This document shows, one piece after another, positions 1 to 6,397 of a stretch of 8,399 bases of DNA. The position numbers and the translations under genes were made by a program. The notes beneath the pieces are model-generated. The model saw nothing but the letters and a program-made list of their open reading frames with translations, searched no databases and was not told where the DNA came from. Source of the DNA: an uncultured Collinsella sp. (GTDB lineage Bacteria > Actinomycetota > Coriobacteriia > Coriobacteriales > Coriobacteriaceae). The stretch is taken from positions 1 through 8,399 of the forward strand of contig CABSNA010000050.1 in NCBI GenBank assembly GCA_902478865.1, in the 5' to 3' direction. The stretch's first letter is position 1. Every line of letters starts with the position of its first letter.

Positions 1-2
1 GA

Positions 3-35
3 TCGTCGGCAGCGTCAGATGTGTATAAGAGACAG
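3..35 (+). other. Nextera/Tn5 sequencing adapter remnant (artefact)
   Basis: The 33 bases match the Illumina Nextera read-1 transposase adapter. They end in the 19-bp Tn5 mosaic end AGATGTGTATAAGAGACAG at 17-35, preceded by TCGTCGGCAGCGTC at 3-16. Genomic sequence starts at about base 36, inside clpC. This is untrimmed library adapter at a contig end, not a natural mobile element. The first two bases (GA) may be the tail of an index, which is a guess. Confidence 0.97.
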
Positions 36-150
36 TGGCAAGCGCGAGCAGCAGGTGCTCGGTGCCCACCTTATTTGAATGAAGATCGAGCGCCTCCTGT
101 TTGGCCATCGACATGACCTTGCGCGCTCGATCGGTAAATCTATCTAACAT
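36..150 (-). CDS. clpC: ATP-dependent Clp protease ATP-binding subunit ClpC, N-terminal fragment
   Basis: Only the first 38 codons are present, reading leftwards from ATG at 148-150. The peptide starts MLDRFTDRARKVMSMAKQEA and contains NKVGTEHLLLALA. This is the start of the Clp N-terminal repeat domain; Gram-positive ClpC proteins typically begin with a similar M-[FL]-x-RFT-x-RA-x-KV pattern and carry the G-T-E-H-[IL]-L-L motif. In known relatives ClpC is a cytosolic AAA+ unfoldase of about 800-870 residues that feeds substrates to ClpP. Everything after residue 38, including both ATPase modules, is missing because the contig runs into adapter at base 35. An AAGGA ribosome site (158-162) lies 7 bases before the start. 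ClpC is preferred over ClpB or ClpA because of the N-terminal signature; MecB is a synonym. No CtsR, CIRCE or HAIR operator was recognised upstream. Confidence 0.88.
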
Positions 151-157
151 GCTCGTT

Positions 158-162
158 TCCTT
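158..162 (-). promoter_or_regulatory. ribosome binding site of clpC
   Basis: AAGGA on the minus strand lies 7 bases upstream of the ATG at 150. It supports this start for the partial ClpC, whose first codons match the family from residue 1. Confidence 0.65.
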
Positions 163-180
163 ACATGAGTTCATCGAAAT

Positions 181-210
181 CAAAACGCCCGCCCGTCGGC
201 GGCGCTTTTG
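181..210 (-). terminator. bidirectional hairpin with T-run in the clpC leader
   Basis: Two 13-base arms (181-193 and 198-210) enclose a 4-base loop (194-197). The ends pair CAAAA with TTTTG and the core pairs CCGCC with GGCGG; three central positions mismatch, or pair with a bulge. Either strand reads as a GC stem followed by TTTT, so it could terminate in both directions. On the minus strand it follows the TetR gene by about 130 bases and precedes the clpC ATG by 30 bases. It is either the terminator of the activase-tetR unit or a leader attenuator for clpC. Confidence 0.6.
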
Positions 211-342
211 TCTCTTTACCCACAGGTTGTCTATGTTAACAGCTGGAGGAATATCTATAAACCCGGCTCACATGAATGCAGGTTATGACCGCATCGCGGG
301 ACTCACCGCGCGATGCGCGACGGGCGCCCCGCAAGAGAAACC
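211..342. other. intergenic region between tetR and clpC with an inverted repeat
   Basis: No gene is seen here. A perfect 8-bp inverted repeat (GCATCGCG at 291-298, CGCGATGC at 309-316) lies just after the tetR stop. It has no T-run, so it is at best a weak terminator or mRNA 3' end. A minus-strand AT-rich stretch (TATAGATAT, 250-258) could be part of a clpC promoter, but no convincing -35 partner is visible. Confidence 0.35.
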
Positions 343-1032
343 CTAGACGTCTTTCACCACGTCGGGACTCGTCGCACGCGATGCGCGATAGGCATCGGCC
401 TCCTTGGAGACGCGTTCGAGCAGCTCGGATGTATCGACGCCCTCGACTTGCGCGACCGTTTCAACCGTCTGCATGGCGACCGCCCTCAGGTACGCGCACG
501 CGCTGTCCCCCAGCTGCTCGAGGTCTATCTCCTCGCCGCCCTCCCGGGCAAAGCCGACCGCCATCACAAAGCCCATGATGCCCGAGACCAGAAAGCCCAC
601 CGCAAAGCTCGAATCTGCCTTGAGCTCTTCTCCGTCGGGGTGGACGATCTCTCTCACGCGGTCGATGATGATCGTATGGATGCCCTGCTCGACCTGCTCG
701 GCGGCACCCGCCCTCATGGTGATGACGATGCGCCGCAGCAGGCAGCGGACGTCGCGCCGGTCGAACGCCGAAAGGTCGCCCTCGCTCGAAAAATGCCAGA
801 GGGCATCGGTGATGAGCTCGTTATCCTGCAGCAGCTGGGCTATGGCGATGGCGACGAGTTCATCGAAATCGTGAAAATAGTAGTAAAACGTTCCGCGATT
901 GCACTGGGCGGCGCGGGTCACCTCGCCAACCGACAGCTCGAAGATGCTGTTGTTCTCGATGAGCTCCCAAAACGCCTCGATGATACGGGTGCGTGCATCG
1001 GGCGCATCGGCGTCCTTACGCGGTCTCGCCAT
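343..1032 (-). CDS. TetR/AcrR family transcriptional regulator
   Basis: The 229-residue protein starts MARPRKDADAPDARTRIIEA, the usual basic arm and first helix of TetR regulators. The helix-turn-helix covers about residues 33-55 (ELSVGEVTRAAQCNRGTFYY followed by YFHDFDELV), matching the family pattern of A-G-x-x-x-G-T-x-Y-x-Y-F. Residues 60-200 are a predicted helical ligand-binding and dimerisation domain; the glycine-rich hydrophobic stretch 145-162 could line the pocket. The ATG at 1032 overlaps the end of the activase gene by 17 bases, so the two are almost certainly co-transcribed and perhaps translationally coupled. A GTG nine bases upstream (1041) in the same frame is an alternative start; both have mediocre ribosome sites (GAGG 3 bases before the ATG, AGGGG 4 bases before the GTG). 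The probable operator is the perfect palindrome at 5505-5525 in the operon promoter, which would make this an autoregulator. The ligand is unknown; a CoA thioester or related metabolite would fit the partner gene, but that is inference. Confidence 0.9.
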   Translation of the reverse strand: MARPRKDADAPDARTRIIEAFWELIENNSIFELSVGEVTRAAQCNRGTFYYYFHDFDELVAIAIAQLLQDNELITDALWHFSSEGDLSAFDRRDVRCLLRRIVITMRAGAAEQVEQGIHTIIIDRVREIVHPDGEELKADSSFAVGFLVSGIMGFVMAVGFAREGGEEIDLEQLGDSACAYLRAVAMQTVETVAQVEGVDTSELLERVSKEADAYRASRATSPDVVKDV

Positions 1033-4000
1033 GCGCCTCACCGCACCCCTGCGCCTTGGCGTTCATGATGAGCATCTGAAGACGATTCTCCACGTTGGCG
1101 AAGCTCACGTCGGGATCGTAGTCGAGCGGCAGGAACTGCGCCGTGGGATACTGCTCCTTGAGCGCATGGATGAGCCCGCGCCCCACGACATGGTTGGGCA
1201 GACACCCGAACGGCTGCAGGATCACGAAGTTGCGGCAGCCGCGCTTGGCGTGCTCGAGGATCTCCGCCGGAATCAGCACGCCCTCGCCCGCATCGAACGT
1301 ATGGTGCAGGATCTTATCGCTCGCGCGCACGAGCTCGGGCATGCGCGTCGGCGGCTCGTAGAGCGGGCTCGCCGCGCCCAGGCGGTCGCAACGGTCGTGC
1401 GCGAGCTCGAACAGGTTGTCCGCCGTGGCGTACCAGGCCTTTTCGGGCAGCGACAGGTCGACGTGGAACTCGCGCGACTGCGCATGCTTGTAGAAATAGG
1501 TCTTGCGGATCACGTCGGTCATGCGCGCCTCGATGACCTCGAGCCCGTTGTCCTCGAGGTAGCGCTCGATCTCGTGGTTGGCGCCGAGATGGAAATTGAG
1601 CAGGTACTCGCCCACGATGAGAACGGTCGGATGCGGGTTCGAGCGGTCGTACGGAACGGCGTCCATGATCGCAAGCGCGCGTTTGAAGCCCGTCGCCTGG
1701 CCTCTCAGCCCCGAGCGCTCCATGCCCTCGATAACCTCATCGAGCGCGCGGTCGAACGCAGCGTCCGCCGCGCCCTTCTCGAGCTCATAGGGACGGATGC
1801 GCCTAAGCATGGCCTCGAGGGCGTCGATCATGGGAAGACCGTAGGCGATCTGGATGCTCGGGCCAAGGCCGAGCTTGAAGCCCGGATGCGCATTGTGGGC
1901 ATCGACGTCGTCGTTGGTGAGCACCGGGACATAGTCGTATCCCGCGTCGTCGAGCGCGCGGCGCAGCAGGGGCATGTAGTGCGTCAGGCGGCAGTCGCCG
2001 ATATACTTGCCAGTCACCACGGCGACGTCGTGCGGGTCGTACTTACCGCTCTTGAGTGCCGCGAGCGCCTCGCCGATCACGATTTGCGCGGGGAAGCAGA
2101 TGTCGTTGTGCACATAGCGTTTGCCCAGGCGGATGGCATCCTCGCGCCCGATATCAAGCGCCTCGGCGCGCACGCCCCGATTGCGCATCGCCGCGGTCAT
2201 GAGCCTGCAGAACGCATGGGAGGTGTTGGGGACCAGCGCGATCTTGTCGTGCCGGTCGCGCTTGGTGTACTTGACCTTATACGGGTCGTCGAGCGGATGG
2301 ACCGCGTGCACCCGGGCGCCCTCGGCACGCTCCTCCGTGCGACGACGGTTGACCGACTCGATAAACGAACGCACGCGAATGCCCATGGGACCGGCGACGT
2401 CGCTCTCATCGAGCTTGATCATCATCGGAACCTTGGAGCCCATCTCGCCCATCATGCGCGCGATCTCGTCGGTGAGATACGCATCGTGGCCGCAGCCGAA
2501 GCTGCCCATCTGCACGAGCTCGAGCTCGGGCGTCGATGCGACGATGACCGCGCACGACAGCATGCGCGCATGGTAGTTGTTCACGATGTCGATGCGGCTG
2601 TTGGAAAGATCGACGTTGCAGACCCCCGGCACCGCATCGGGCGTCAGCACGGGGATGCCGCGCTCAGAGAAGAGCTTGGGCAGCCCGTGGTTGACCAGCG
2701 GGTCGTTGTGGTACGGGCGCGAAGCGATCACCACCGCGTAGCCGCCGTCCTCGCGCACGTTCTCGAGCACCTGCCTGCCGCGCAGCTGCAGCTGGTTCTC
2801 AAACGTCTCCTGCGCGCGGTCCGCCTGCTCGGTCGCCTTGGCAACCAGGTCGGCATCGATATCGAAGGTCTCCTTGCACCACGCCTTGAGCTGGCGGTTT
2901 CGGTCGCCCTCGTCGTACCAGTGGAACAGCGGCGTATCGAACGGAACGCCGAAACGCTCCTCCGGGTTATCGGAATTGCGCATCACGTAGGGGTATCCCT
3001 TTACGACGGCGCACATCCACTCGCTGGTAGAGGCGGTGTTTTCGGTGGGCACCGTCGTGATGATGGGCATGAAGATGCGGTCGACGCCGGCGTCGACGAG
3101 ATTGCGGATGTGCCCGTGGACGAGCTTGGCCGGGAAGCACACGGTGTCGGATGTGACGTGCGCCAGACCGCGCTCGTACATCGCCTTGGTGCTGCGTCCC
3201 GAGACGCGCACCTTAAAGCCGAGCGTGCTGAAGAACGTCGACCAGAACGGCATGGTGTCCCAGAACTCGAGCACACGGGGAATGCCGATCGTGACATCGC
3301 GCCCCCCGCAGACGGGAACCGTGGGGTACGACTCGAACAGCAGCTTCTCGCGGTCGACAAAGAGATTGGGGGCAGCCGCGGTCCGGTCGCGCCCCGTGCC
3401 GGGTGCCTGTGCCTCGCAAGCACCCTGCGGACGCAGCTCCTCCGCCGCGGGAACCTCGCGCACGAGCTCATCCCATGAGATGGCGCCGCCGCGCGGGCAG
3501 CGATTGCCCGTGACGTAAAGCGAGCCGTCGCCAAATGCCACGACCGCGCGCTGGCAGCGGTTGTTGCACCGACGGCAGGTAACGCCGCCGAACTCGCGAT
3601 GCTCGAAGCGCTCCACGGCATCGAGCCCGATAAACGACGTGCCGGCGTCGCCCTTGCGGCATTCCTCGCGCGCGAGCAGGGCGATACCGATAGCGCCCAT
3701 CAGCCCCGGGTGGGGCGCACGCGTGACGGGTTTGCCCAGATACTGCTCGAATGCGCGCAGCACCGCGTCGTTTCGGAACGTGCCGCCCTGGACGACGACT
3801 TTGTCGCCCAGACGGTTGAGATTTGAAACGCGAATGACCTTGGTGAACACGTTCTCGATAATCGAACGGCAGAGACCGGCCATGATGTCGCCCGGACCCT
3901 TACCGCGCCGCTGCTCGGAAACGACGCTGCTGTTCATGAACACCGTGCAGCGGCTGCCGAGAACGGCGGGGGCTTTGGACGAAAATGCCTCGGTCGCGAT

Positions 4001-5455
4001 ATCCTCAACGGCTATTCCGAGGTTTTTGGCAAAACCCTCGAGGAACGAGCCGCAGCCCGCAGAGCACGCCTCGTTGACGACGATATCGGTCAGCACGCCG
4101 TGGTTGAGCCAGATGGCCTTCATATCCTGTCCGCCGATGTCGAGCACGAAGGTCGCATCGGGAACGCATGCGCACGCGGCGCGGGCGTGCGCGACCGTCT
4201 CGACCGTATGGTAGTCGGCGTGGAACGCGCGCGCGAAAAGCTCCTCGCCGTATCCCGTGGTGCCCACGGCATCGATCGCAAGCGTGACTCCCGCTGTCTC
4301 CCAGCGGTTCTTCAAGCTGACAAGACCCTGTTGGGCGACGTCGAGCGGTCTGCCGTTATTAGACGCGTAGAACGAATCGACAAGCTCACCCGCCTCATCG
4401 ACCAGGGCGAACTTGGTCGTCGTGCTCCCCGAATCGATACCGAGCGCCACACGCACCGTCTCTCCGGGCGCATACGCATCCGGACCCTTTGCCGGCGTCT
4501 CTTTGCCATGGCGTGCCGTAAAATCCGCCTGCTCGGCAGGTGTGGCAAAAAAGGGCTGGGCAAGACGTCCCTCCCCGCTTGCGGGCGCGACCGTCTCGAG
4601 CTTATCCAGCCGGACAAAAGCGTCGGGAAGGTCGATCGGTTGGGACGATGCGAACATGTCGGTCAGCGACAGGGCGGCACCGCGCGCGACCATGATCTGC
4701 GGATCGCGCGGGACGATAACCTGATCGTCCGATAGATTCAGTTGCTCCCGGAACACGCGGACCAGTGTGGGGTTGTAGGCGAGCGTACCGCCCTCGAAGA
4801 TTACCGGCGGCTCGATGTCGATACCCTGGGCCAGACCGCCGATCGTTTGGCGGGCGACCGCGTGAAGCGCCGAAAGCGCCAGGTCGGTGGCAGGAATGCC
4901 CTCGTTGAGCAGCGGCTGGATATCGGTCTTTGCGTACACGCCGCAGCGGCCCGAGACCTCGTGGACGGTCGTTCCCCGGCTTGCGAGCTGCTCGAACTCG
5001 CCCGATTCGGTGCCGACCCCCATGAGCTTTGCCATCTCGTCGATAAATGCACCGGTACCGCCTGCGCACGAGCCGTTCATGCGCATGTCGGCAACCTCGA
5101 TGTCTCCCTTATCGTTGGTGCGGAAGAAGATCATCTTGGCGTCTTGGCCGCCCAGCTCGATGGCGCAGCGCGTCTGCGGATAGAACCTGCTGATCGCGAG
5201 CGCGTTGGCGACCACCTCCTGAACGTACGAGGCGCCCAGCGCGGTCGCGATATCGCGCGCACCCGAGCCGGTCACCGCAACGCGCAGCGACTCATGGGGA
5301 AAGCGCTCGGCGAGCTCGCCGAGCATGGCGCGCACGCTCGCTGTCTGACACGCCCCGTGGCGGCGATATCCCCACCACGCCTCGGTCATATCCTCGTGCA
5401 TCGCGTAAACTTTGGTCGTCGTCGACCCTACGTCCAGTCCTACTAGCAACGCCAT
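1016..5455 (-). CDS. fused acyl-CoA dehydratase activase / 2-hydroxyacyl-CoA dehydratase-like protein (BadF/BcrA ATPase x2 + DUF2229 + HgdB-like region)
   Basis: The 1479-residue protein combines COG1924 activase with regions like COG3580/COG3581. Activase domain 1 (about 3-268) has the phosphate loop GLDVGSTTTK (6-15), LGGQD (101-105) and cluster cysteines C130 (NGSCAGGTG) and C171 (SGRCGVYAKTD). Domain 2 (about 337-596) repeats this: GIDSGSTTTK (339-348), IGGQD (440-444), C464 (NEACSAGCGS) and C503 (SRCTVF). In HgdC of glutaconate fermenters the two matching cysteines of each monomer hold a shared [4Fe-4S] cluster that passes ATP-driven electrons to a dehydratase. A linker motif CxxCxxxC-x18-C follows (C627, C630, C634, C653). 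Residues 715-1035 form the DUF2229-like half (C773 in DTVCFPAK, C988 in SFGCGH); residues 1065-1465 form a second dehydratase-like half (C1120 in NDICFPAQ, C1155, C1418 in PFGCLP). No signal peptide or membrane segment is seen, so it should be cytosolic. The ATG at 5455 directly precedes the conserved ATPase start and has GGAG 4 bases upstream. Fused proteins of this length are known in anaerobes but their substrate is not. No separate hgdA/hgdB genes lie nearby. Confidence 0.92.
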   Translation of the reverse strand: MALLVGLDVGSTTTKVYAMHEDMTEAWWGYRRHGACQTASVRAMLGELAERFPHESLRVAVTGSGARDIATALGASYVQEVVANALAISRFYPQTRCAIELGGQDAKMIFFRTNDKGDIEVADMRMNGSCAGGTGAFIDEMAKLMGVGTESGEFEQLASRGTTVHEVSGRCGVYAKTDIQPLLNEGIPATDLALSALHAVARQTIGGLAQGIDIEPPVIFEGGTLAYNPTLVRVFREQLNLSDDQVIVPRDPQIMVARGAALSLTDMFASSQPIDLPDAFVRLDKLETVAPASGEGRLAQPFFATPAEQADFTARHGKETPAKGPDAYAPGETVRVALGIDSGSTTTKFALVDEAGELVDSFYASNNGRPLDVAQQGLVSLKNRWETAGVTLAIDAVGTTGYGEELFARAFHADYHTVETVAHARAACACVPDATFVLDIGGQDMKAIWLNHGVLTDIVVNEACSAGCGSFLEGFAKNLGIAVEDIATEAFSSKAPAVLGSRCTVFMNSSVVSEQRRGKGPGDIMAGLCRSIIENVFTKVIRVSNLNRLGDKVVVQGGTFRNDAVLRAFEQYLGKPVTRAPHPGLMGAIGIALLAREECRKGDAGTSFIGLDAVERFEHREFGGVTCRRCNNRCQRAVVAFGDGSLYVTGNRCPRGGAISWDELVREVPAAEELRPQGACEAQAPGTGRDRTAAAPNLFVDREKLLFESYPTVPVCGGRDVTIGIPRVLEFWDTMPFWSTFFSTLGFKVRVSGRSTKAMYERGLAHVTSDTVCFPAKLVHGHIRNLVDAGVDRIFMPIITTVPTENTASTSEWMCAVVKGYPYVMRNSDNPEERFGVPFDTPLFHWYDEGDRNRQLKAWCKETFDIDADLVAKATEQADRAQETFENQLQLRGRQVLENVREDGGYAVVIASRPYHNDPLVNHGLPKLFSERGIPVLTPDAVPGVCNVDLSNSRIDIVNNYHARMLSCAVIVASTPELELVQMGSFGCGHDAYLTDEIARMMGEMGSKVPMMIKLDESDVAGPMGIRVRSFIESVNRRRTEERAEGARVHAVHPLDDPYKVKYTKRDRHDKIALVPNTSHAFCRLMTAAMRNRGVRAEALDIGREDAIRLGKRYVHNDICFPAQIVIGEALAALKSGKYDPHDVAVVTGKYIGDCRLTHYMPLLRRALDDAGYDYVPVLTNDDVDAHNAHPGFKLGLGPSIQIAYGLPMIDALEAMLRRIRPYELEKGAADAAFDRALDEVIEGMERSGLRGQATGFKRALAIMDAVPYDRSNPHPTVLIVGEYLLNFHLGANHEIERYLEDNGLEVIEARMTDVIRKTYFYKHAQSREFHVDLSLPEKAWYATADNLFELAHDRCDRLGAASPLYEPPTRMPELVRASDKILHHTFDAGEGVLIPAEILEHAKRGCRNFVILQPFGCLPNHVVGRGLIHALKEQYPTAQFLPLDYDPDVSFANVENRLQMLIMNAKAQGCGEAHGETA

Positions 5456-5459
5456 AATG

Positions 5460-5463
5460 CTCC
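5460..5463 (-). promoter_or_regulatory. ribosome binding site of the activase gene
   Basis: GGAG on the minus strand lies 4 bases before the ATG at 5455. It supports that start; the downstream residues ALLVGLDVGSTTTK match the family from the first strand of the ATPase fold. Confidence 0.5.
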
Positions 5464-5487
5464 GTCTCTCGCATTTTTCCCGCTAGA

Positions 5488-5496
5488 GATATACCA
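5488..5496 (-). promoter_or_regulatory. extended -10 promoter of the activase-tetR unit
   Basis: The minus strand reads TGGTATATC, a TGn extended -10 with a TATATC hexamer (5488-5493). Transcription would start near 5481, giving a leader of about 26 bases. No good -35 is present; the region where it should lie (about 5511-5516) falls inside the palindrome 5505-5525, so a repressor bound there would block RNA polymerase. This is inferred from sequence only. Confidence 0.45.
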
Positions 5497-5504
5497 CTCT
5501 ACGT

Positions 5505-5525
5505 AATACAACAGACTGTTGTATT
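5505..5525. promoter_or_regulatory. perfect 21-bp palindrome, candidate TetR operator
   Basis: Two perfect 10-base arms (AATACAACAG at 5505-5514 and its complement CTGTTGTATT at 5516-5525) flank one central base. Length and symmetry fit a TetR-family operator. It sits 50 bases before the activase ATG and 9 bases upstream of the extended -10, covering the -35 region. It has no T-run and is too AT-rich for a terminator. The obvious binding protein is the TetR regulator encoded at the end of the same transcript. Confidence 0.7.
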
Positions 5526-5542
5526 TAAACTCCGTATAAAAA

Positions 5543-5570
5543 GCGGCTGCCGAAACGCTTCAGCAGCCGC
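5543..5570 (-). terminator. intrinsic terminator upstream of the activase operator
   Basis: On the minus strand a 12-bp stem (one G-U pair; outer arm GCGGCTGC/GCAGCCGC) closes a 4-base loop and is followed by TTTTT (5538-5542). It ends transcription arriving from the DUF2798 gene and keeps it out of the activase-tetR unit. No T-run follows on the plus strand, so it acts in the minus direction only. Confidence 0.85.
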
Positions 5571-5736
5571 CGAATGCACCAACAGATTGTTCTGCGCGCT
5601 AGCACGTCGGGCAACGGAGCAGCACGGGCCCTCCGGTCATGCGCACCGCTCACGCCCGCGATGTCGCCGAGAGAGCTATCCACGCTTAGGGCTCCAACCA
5701 AGCAAGTCGCCCGCGCTCAGCAGATCCCTAAGCGAG
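5571..5736. other. 3' untranslated spacer after the DUF2798 gene
   Basis: This 166-base stretch shows no convincing gene. It holds a perfect 9-bp inverted repeat (CGCTTAGGG at 5683-5691, CCCTAAGCG at 5726-5734) starting just after the DUF2798 stop, with a 34-base spacer and no T-run. At 5580-5593 it also holds a 12-of-14 match to the core of the operator palindrome. Confidence 0.4.
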
Positions 5737-6285
5737 CTACTCGCACTCAGGAGCCATAGCCTGCTCCAAGAGCTCGGCATGCTCCTCCTCGAAAACCGTC
5801 CCCACAGGGAAGGCGCGACGGAAGACGAAGCGGGAAATCGGACCGGCTACCAAAAGGTTCCACGGCAGCGCCATCACAAAATTATGCGGGATGTTGATCA
5901 TCCAGATCGCGGGCACGGAATACAGGTTCGCAAGGATGCCGCCGGGCATGTGCGTCAGACCCTCACAGGCACCGTACAGCGACATGATGATGACCATGGG
6001 AACGACCATGCAGGAGCTGACGGCGAGCGTCATGGCAAGTGGCGAGCTCTTGCCCGGCGTGACCAAGTACTTAAAGGCGAAACCCTTGGCGAGCGGGCTG
6101 GCGACGAACCAGTCGCAGCACATGGCAAAAATGTAGGCAACGGGGAAGCCGAGCCACGCAGTGGCAACGACCTCGCCGTTGATGGCCCCGTGCTGCAGGG
6201 CAACGTTGTAGATGCTCATCCAGAGCACCATGCAAAAGCACATGATAAAGGTGAACAGCAGGCTCTCTCGTTTGTTGATAGGCAT
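5737..6285 (-). CDS. DUF2798-type small integral membrane protein
   Basis: The 182-residue protein has four predicted membrane segments at about residues 8-28, 40-62, 82-104 and 122-148. It is an internal duplication: WFVASPLAKGFAF (59-71) in the first half corresponds to LLVAGPISRFVFR (144-156) in the second, each at the end of a helix pair. This tandem helix-pair plan with a conserved A-x-P before a basic residue resembles DUF2798 proteins, whose function is unknown. The C-terminal tail (163-182) is acidic and probably cytoplasmic. The ATG at 6285 is chosen because the membrane part begins right after it; an in-frame TTG at 6345 would add a poor 20-residue extension running into a terminator hairpin. 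AGAGGA lies about 11 bases upstream of the ATG, a slightly long spacing. It appears to be a single-gene unit ended by the terminator at 5543-5570. A role in transport or envelope function is possible but unsupported. Confidence 0.8.
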   Translation of the reverse strand: MPINKRESLLFTFIMCFCMVLWMSIYNVALQHGAINGEVVATAWLGFPVAYIFAMCCDWFVASPLAKGFAFKYLVTPGKSSPLAMTLAVSSCMVVPMVIIMSLYGACEGLTHMPGGILANLYSVPAIWMINIPHNFVMALPWNLLVAGPISRFVFRRAFPVGTVFEEEHAELLEQAMAPECE

Positions 6286-6329
6286 AAAGGGCAGATTCCT
6301 CTCTGTGTTGTACCGCGGCGCCACGCAAC

Positions 6330-6380
6330 AAAAACGGGCGGGCAAGATGGAGCTGTTGGGACTTCATCTCGCCCGCCCGT
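6330..6380 (-). terminator. long intrinsic terminator hairpin 45 bases before the DUF2798 gene
   Basis: Two 19-base arms (6334-6352 and 6362-6380) pair with one mismatch and one G-U around a 9-base loop. The outer part is ACGGGCGGGC/GCCCGCCCGT. On the minus strand the stem runs into TTTTT (6330-6334). It lies 17 bases after the stop of a possible gene remnant (6398-6400) and may have been that gene's terminator. It leaves only about 45 bases for a DUF2798 promoter; TACAAC with an upstream TTTTTG at 16-base spacing is a weak candidate there. The alternative is an attenuator in the DUF2798 leader. Confidence 0.75.
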
Positions 6381-6397
6381 GTTACGCGCGTCTGCGA

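Noticed and set aside
17..35. A natural Tn5-type transposon end
   Set aside because: The mosaic end is attached to the full synthetic Nextera adapter, so it is a library artefact.
101..346. An 81-codon plus-strand frame across the clpC start and leader
   Set aside because: It crosses the conserved ClpC N-terminus on the other strand and a terminator hairpin, and its product has no protein-like pattern.
313..1068. A 251-codon plus-strand frame opposite the TetR gene
   Set aside because: The minus strand here encodes a clear TetR protein with a helix-turn-helix; the plus-strand product shows no family features and looks like a composition shadow.
899..3478. An 859-codon open frame on the plus strand
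   Set aside because: It lies antisense to the well-conserved activase protein. Its translation is rich in Arg, His, Asp and Val with no recognisable domain, as expected for the complement of a high-GC gene.
4100..4735. A 211-codon plus-strand frame, and another at 4742-5446
   Set aside because: Both are antisense to the activase ATPase domains, whose motifs are intact on the minus strand, and neither has a convincing ribosome site or domain.
5505..5525. The palindrome as a transcription terminator
   Set aside because: It is AT-rich with a one-base centre and no following T-run, and it overlaps the promoter of the next gene; an operator explains it better.
5571..5736. A tRNA, small RNA gene or tiny 13-codon frame ending RCPTC in the spacer
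   Set aside because: No cloverleaf, no T-loop signature and no ribosome site were found; the short frame is too small to support.
6286..6345. A longer DUF2798 protein starting at TTG 6345
   Set aside because: The extra 20 residues cover the spacer and the T-run of a terminator, while the ATG at 6285 is followed directly by the conserved first membrane segment.
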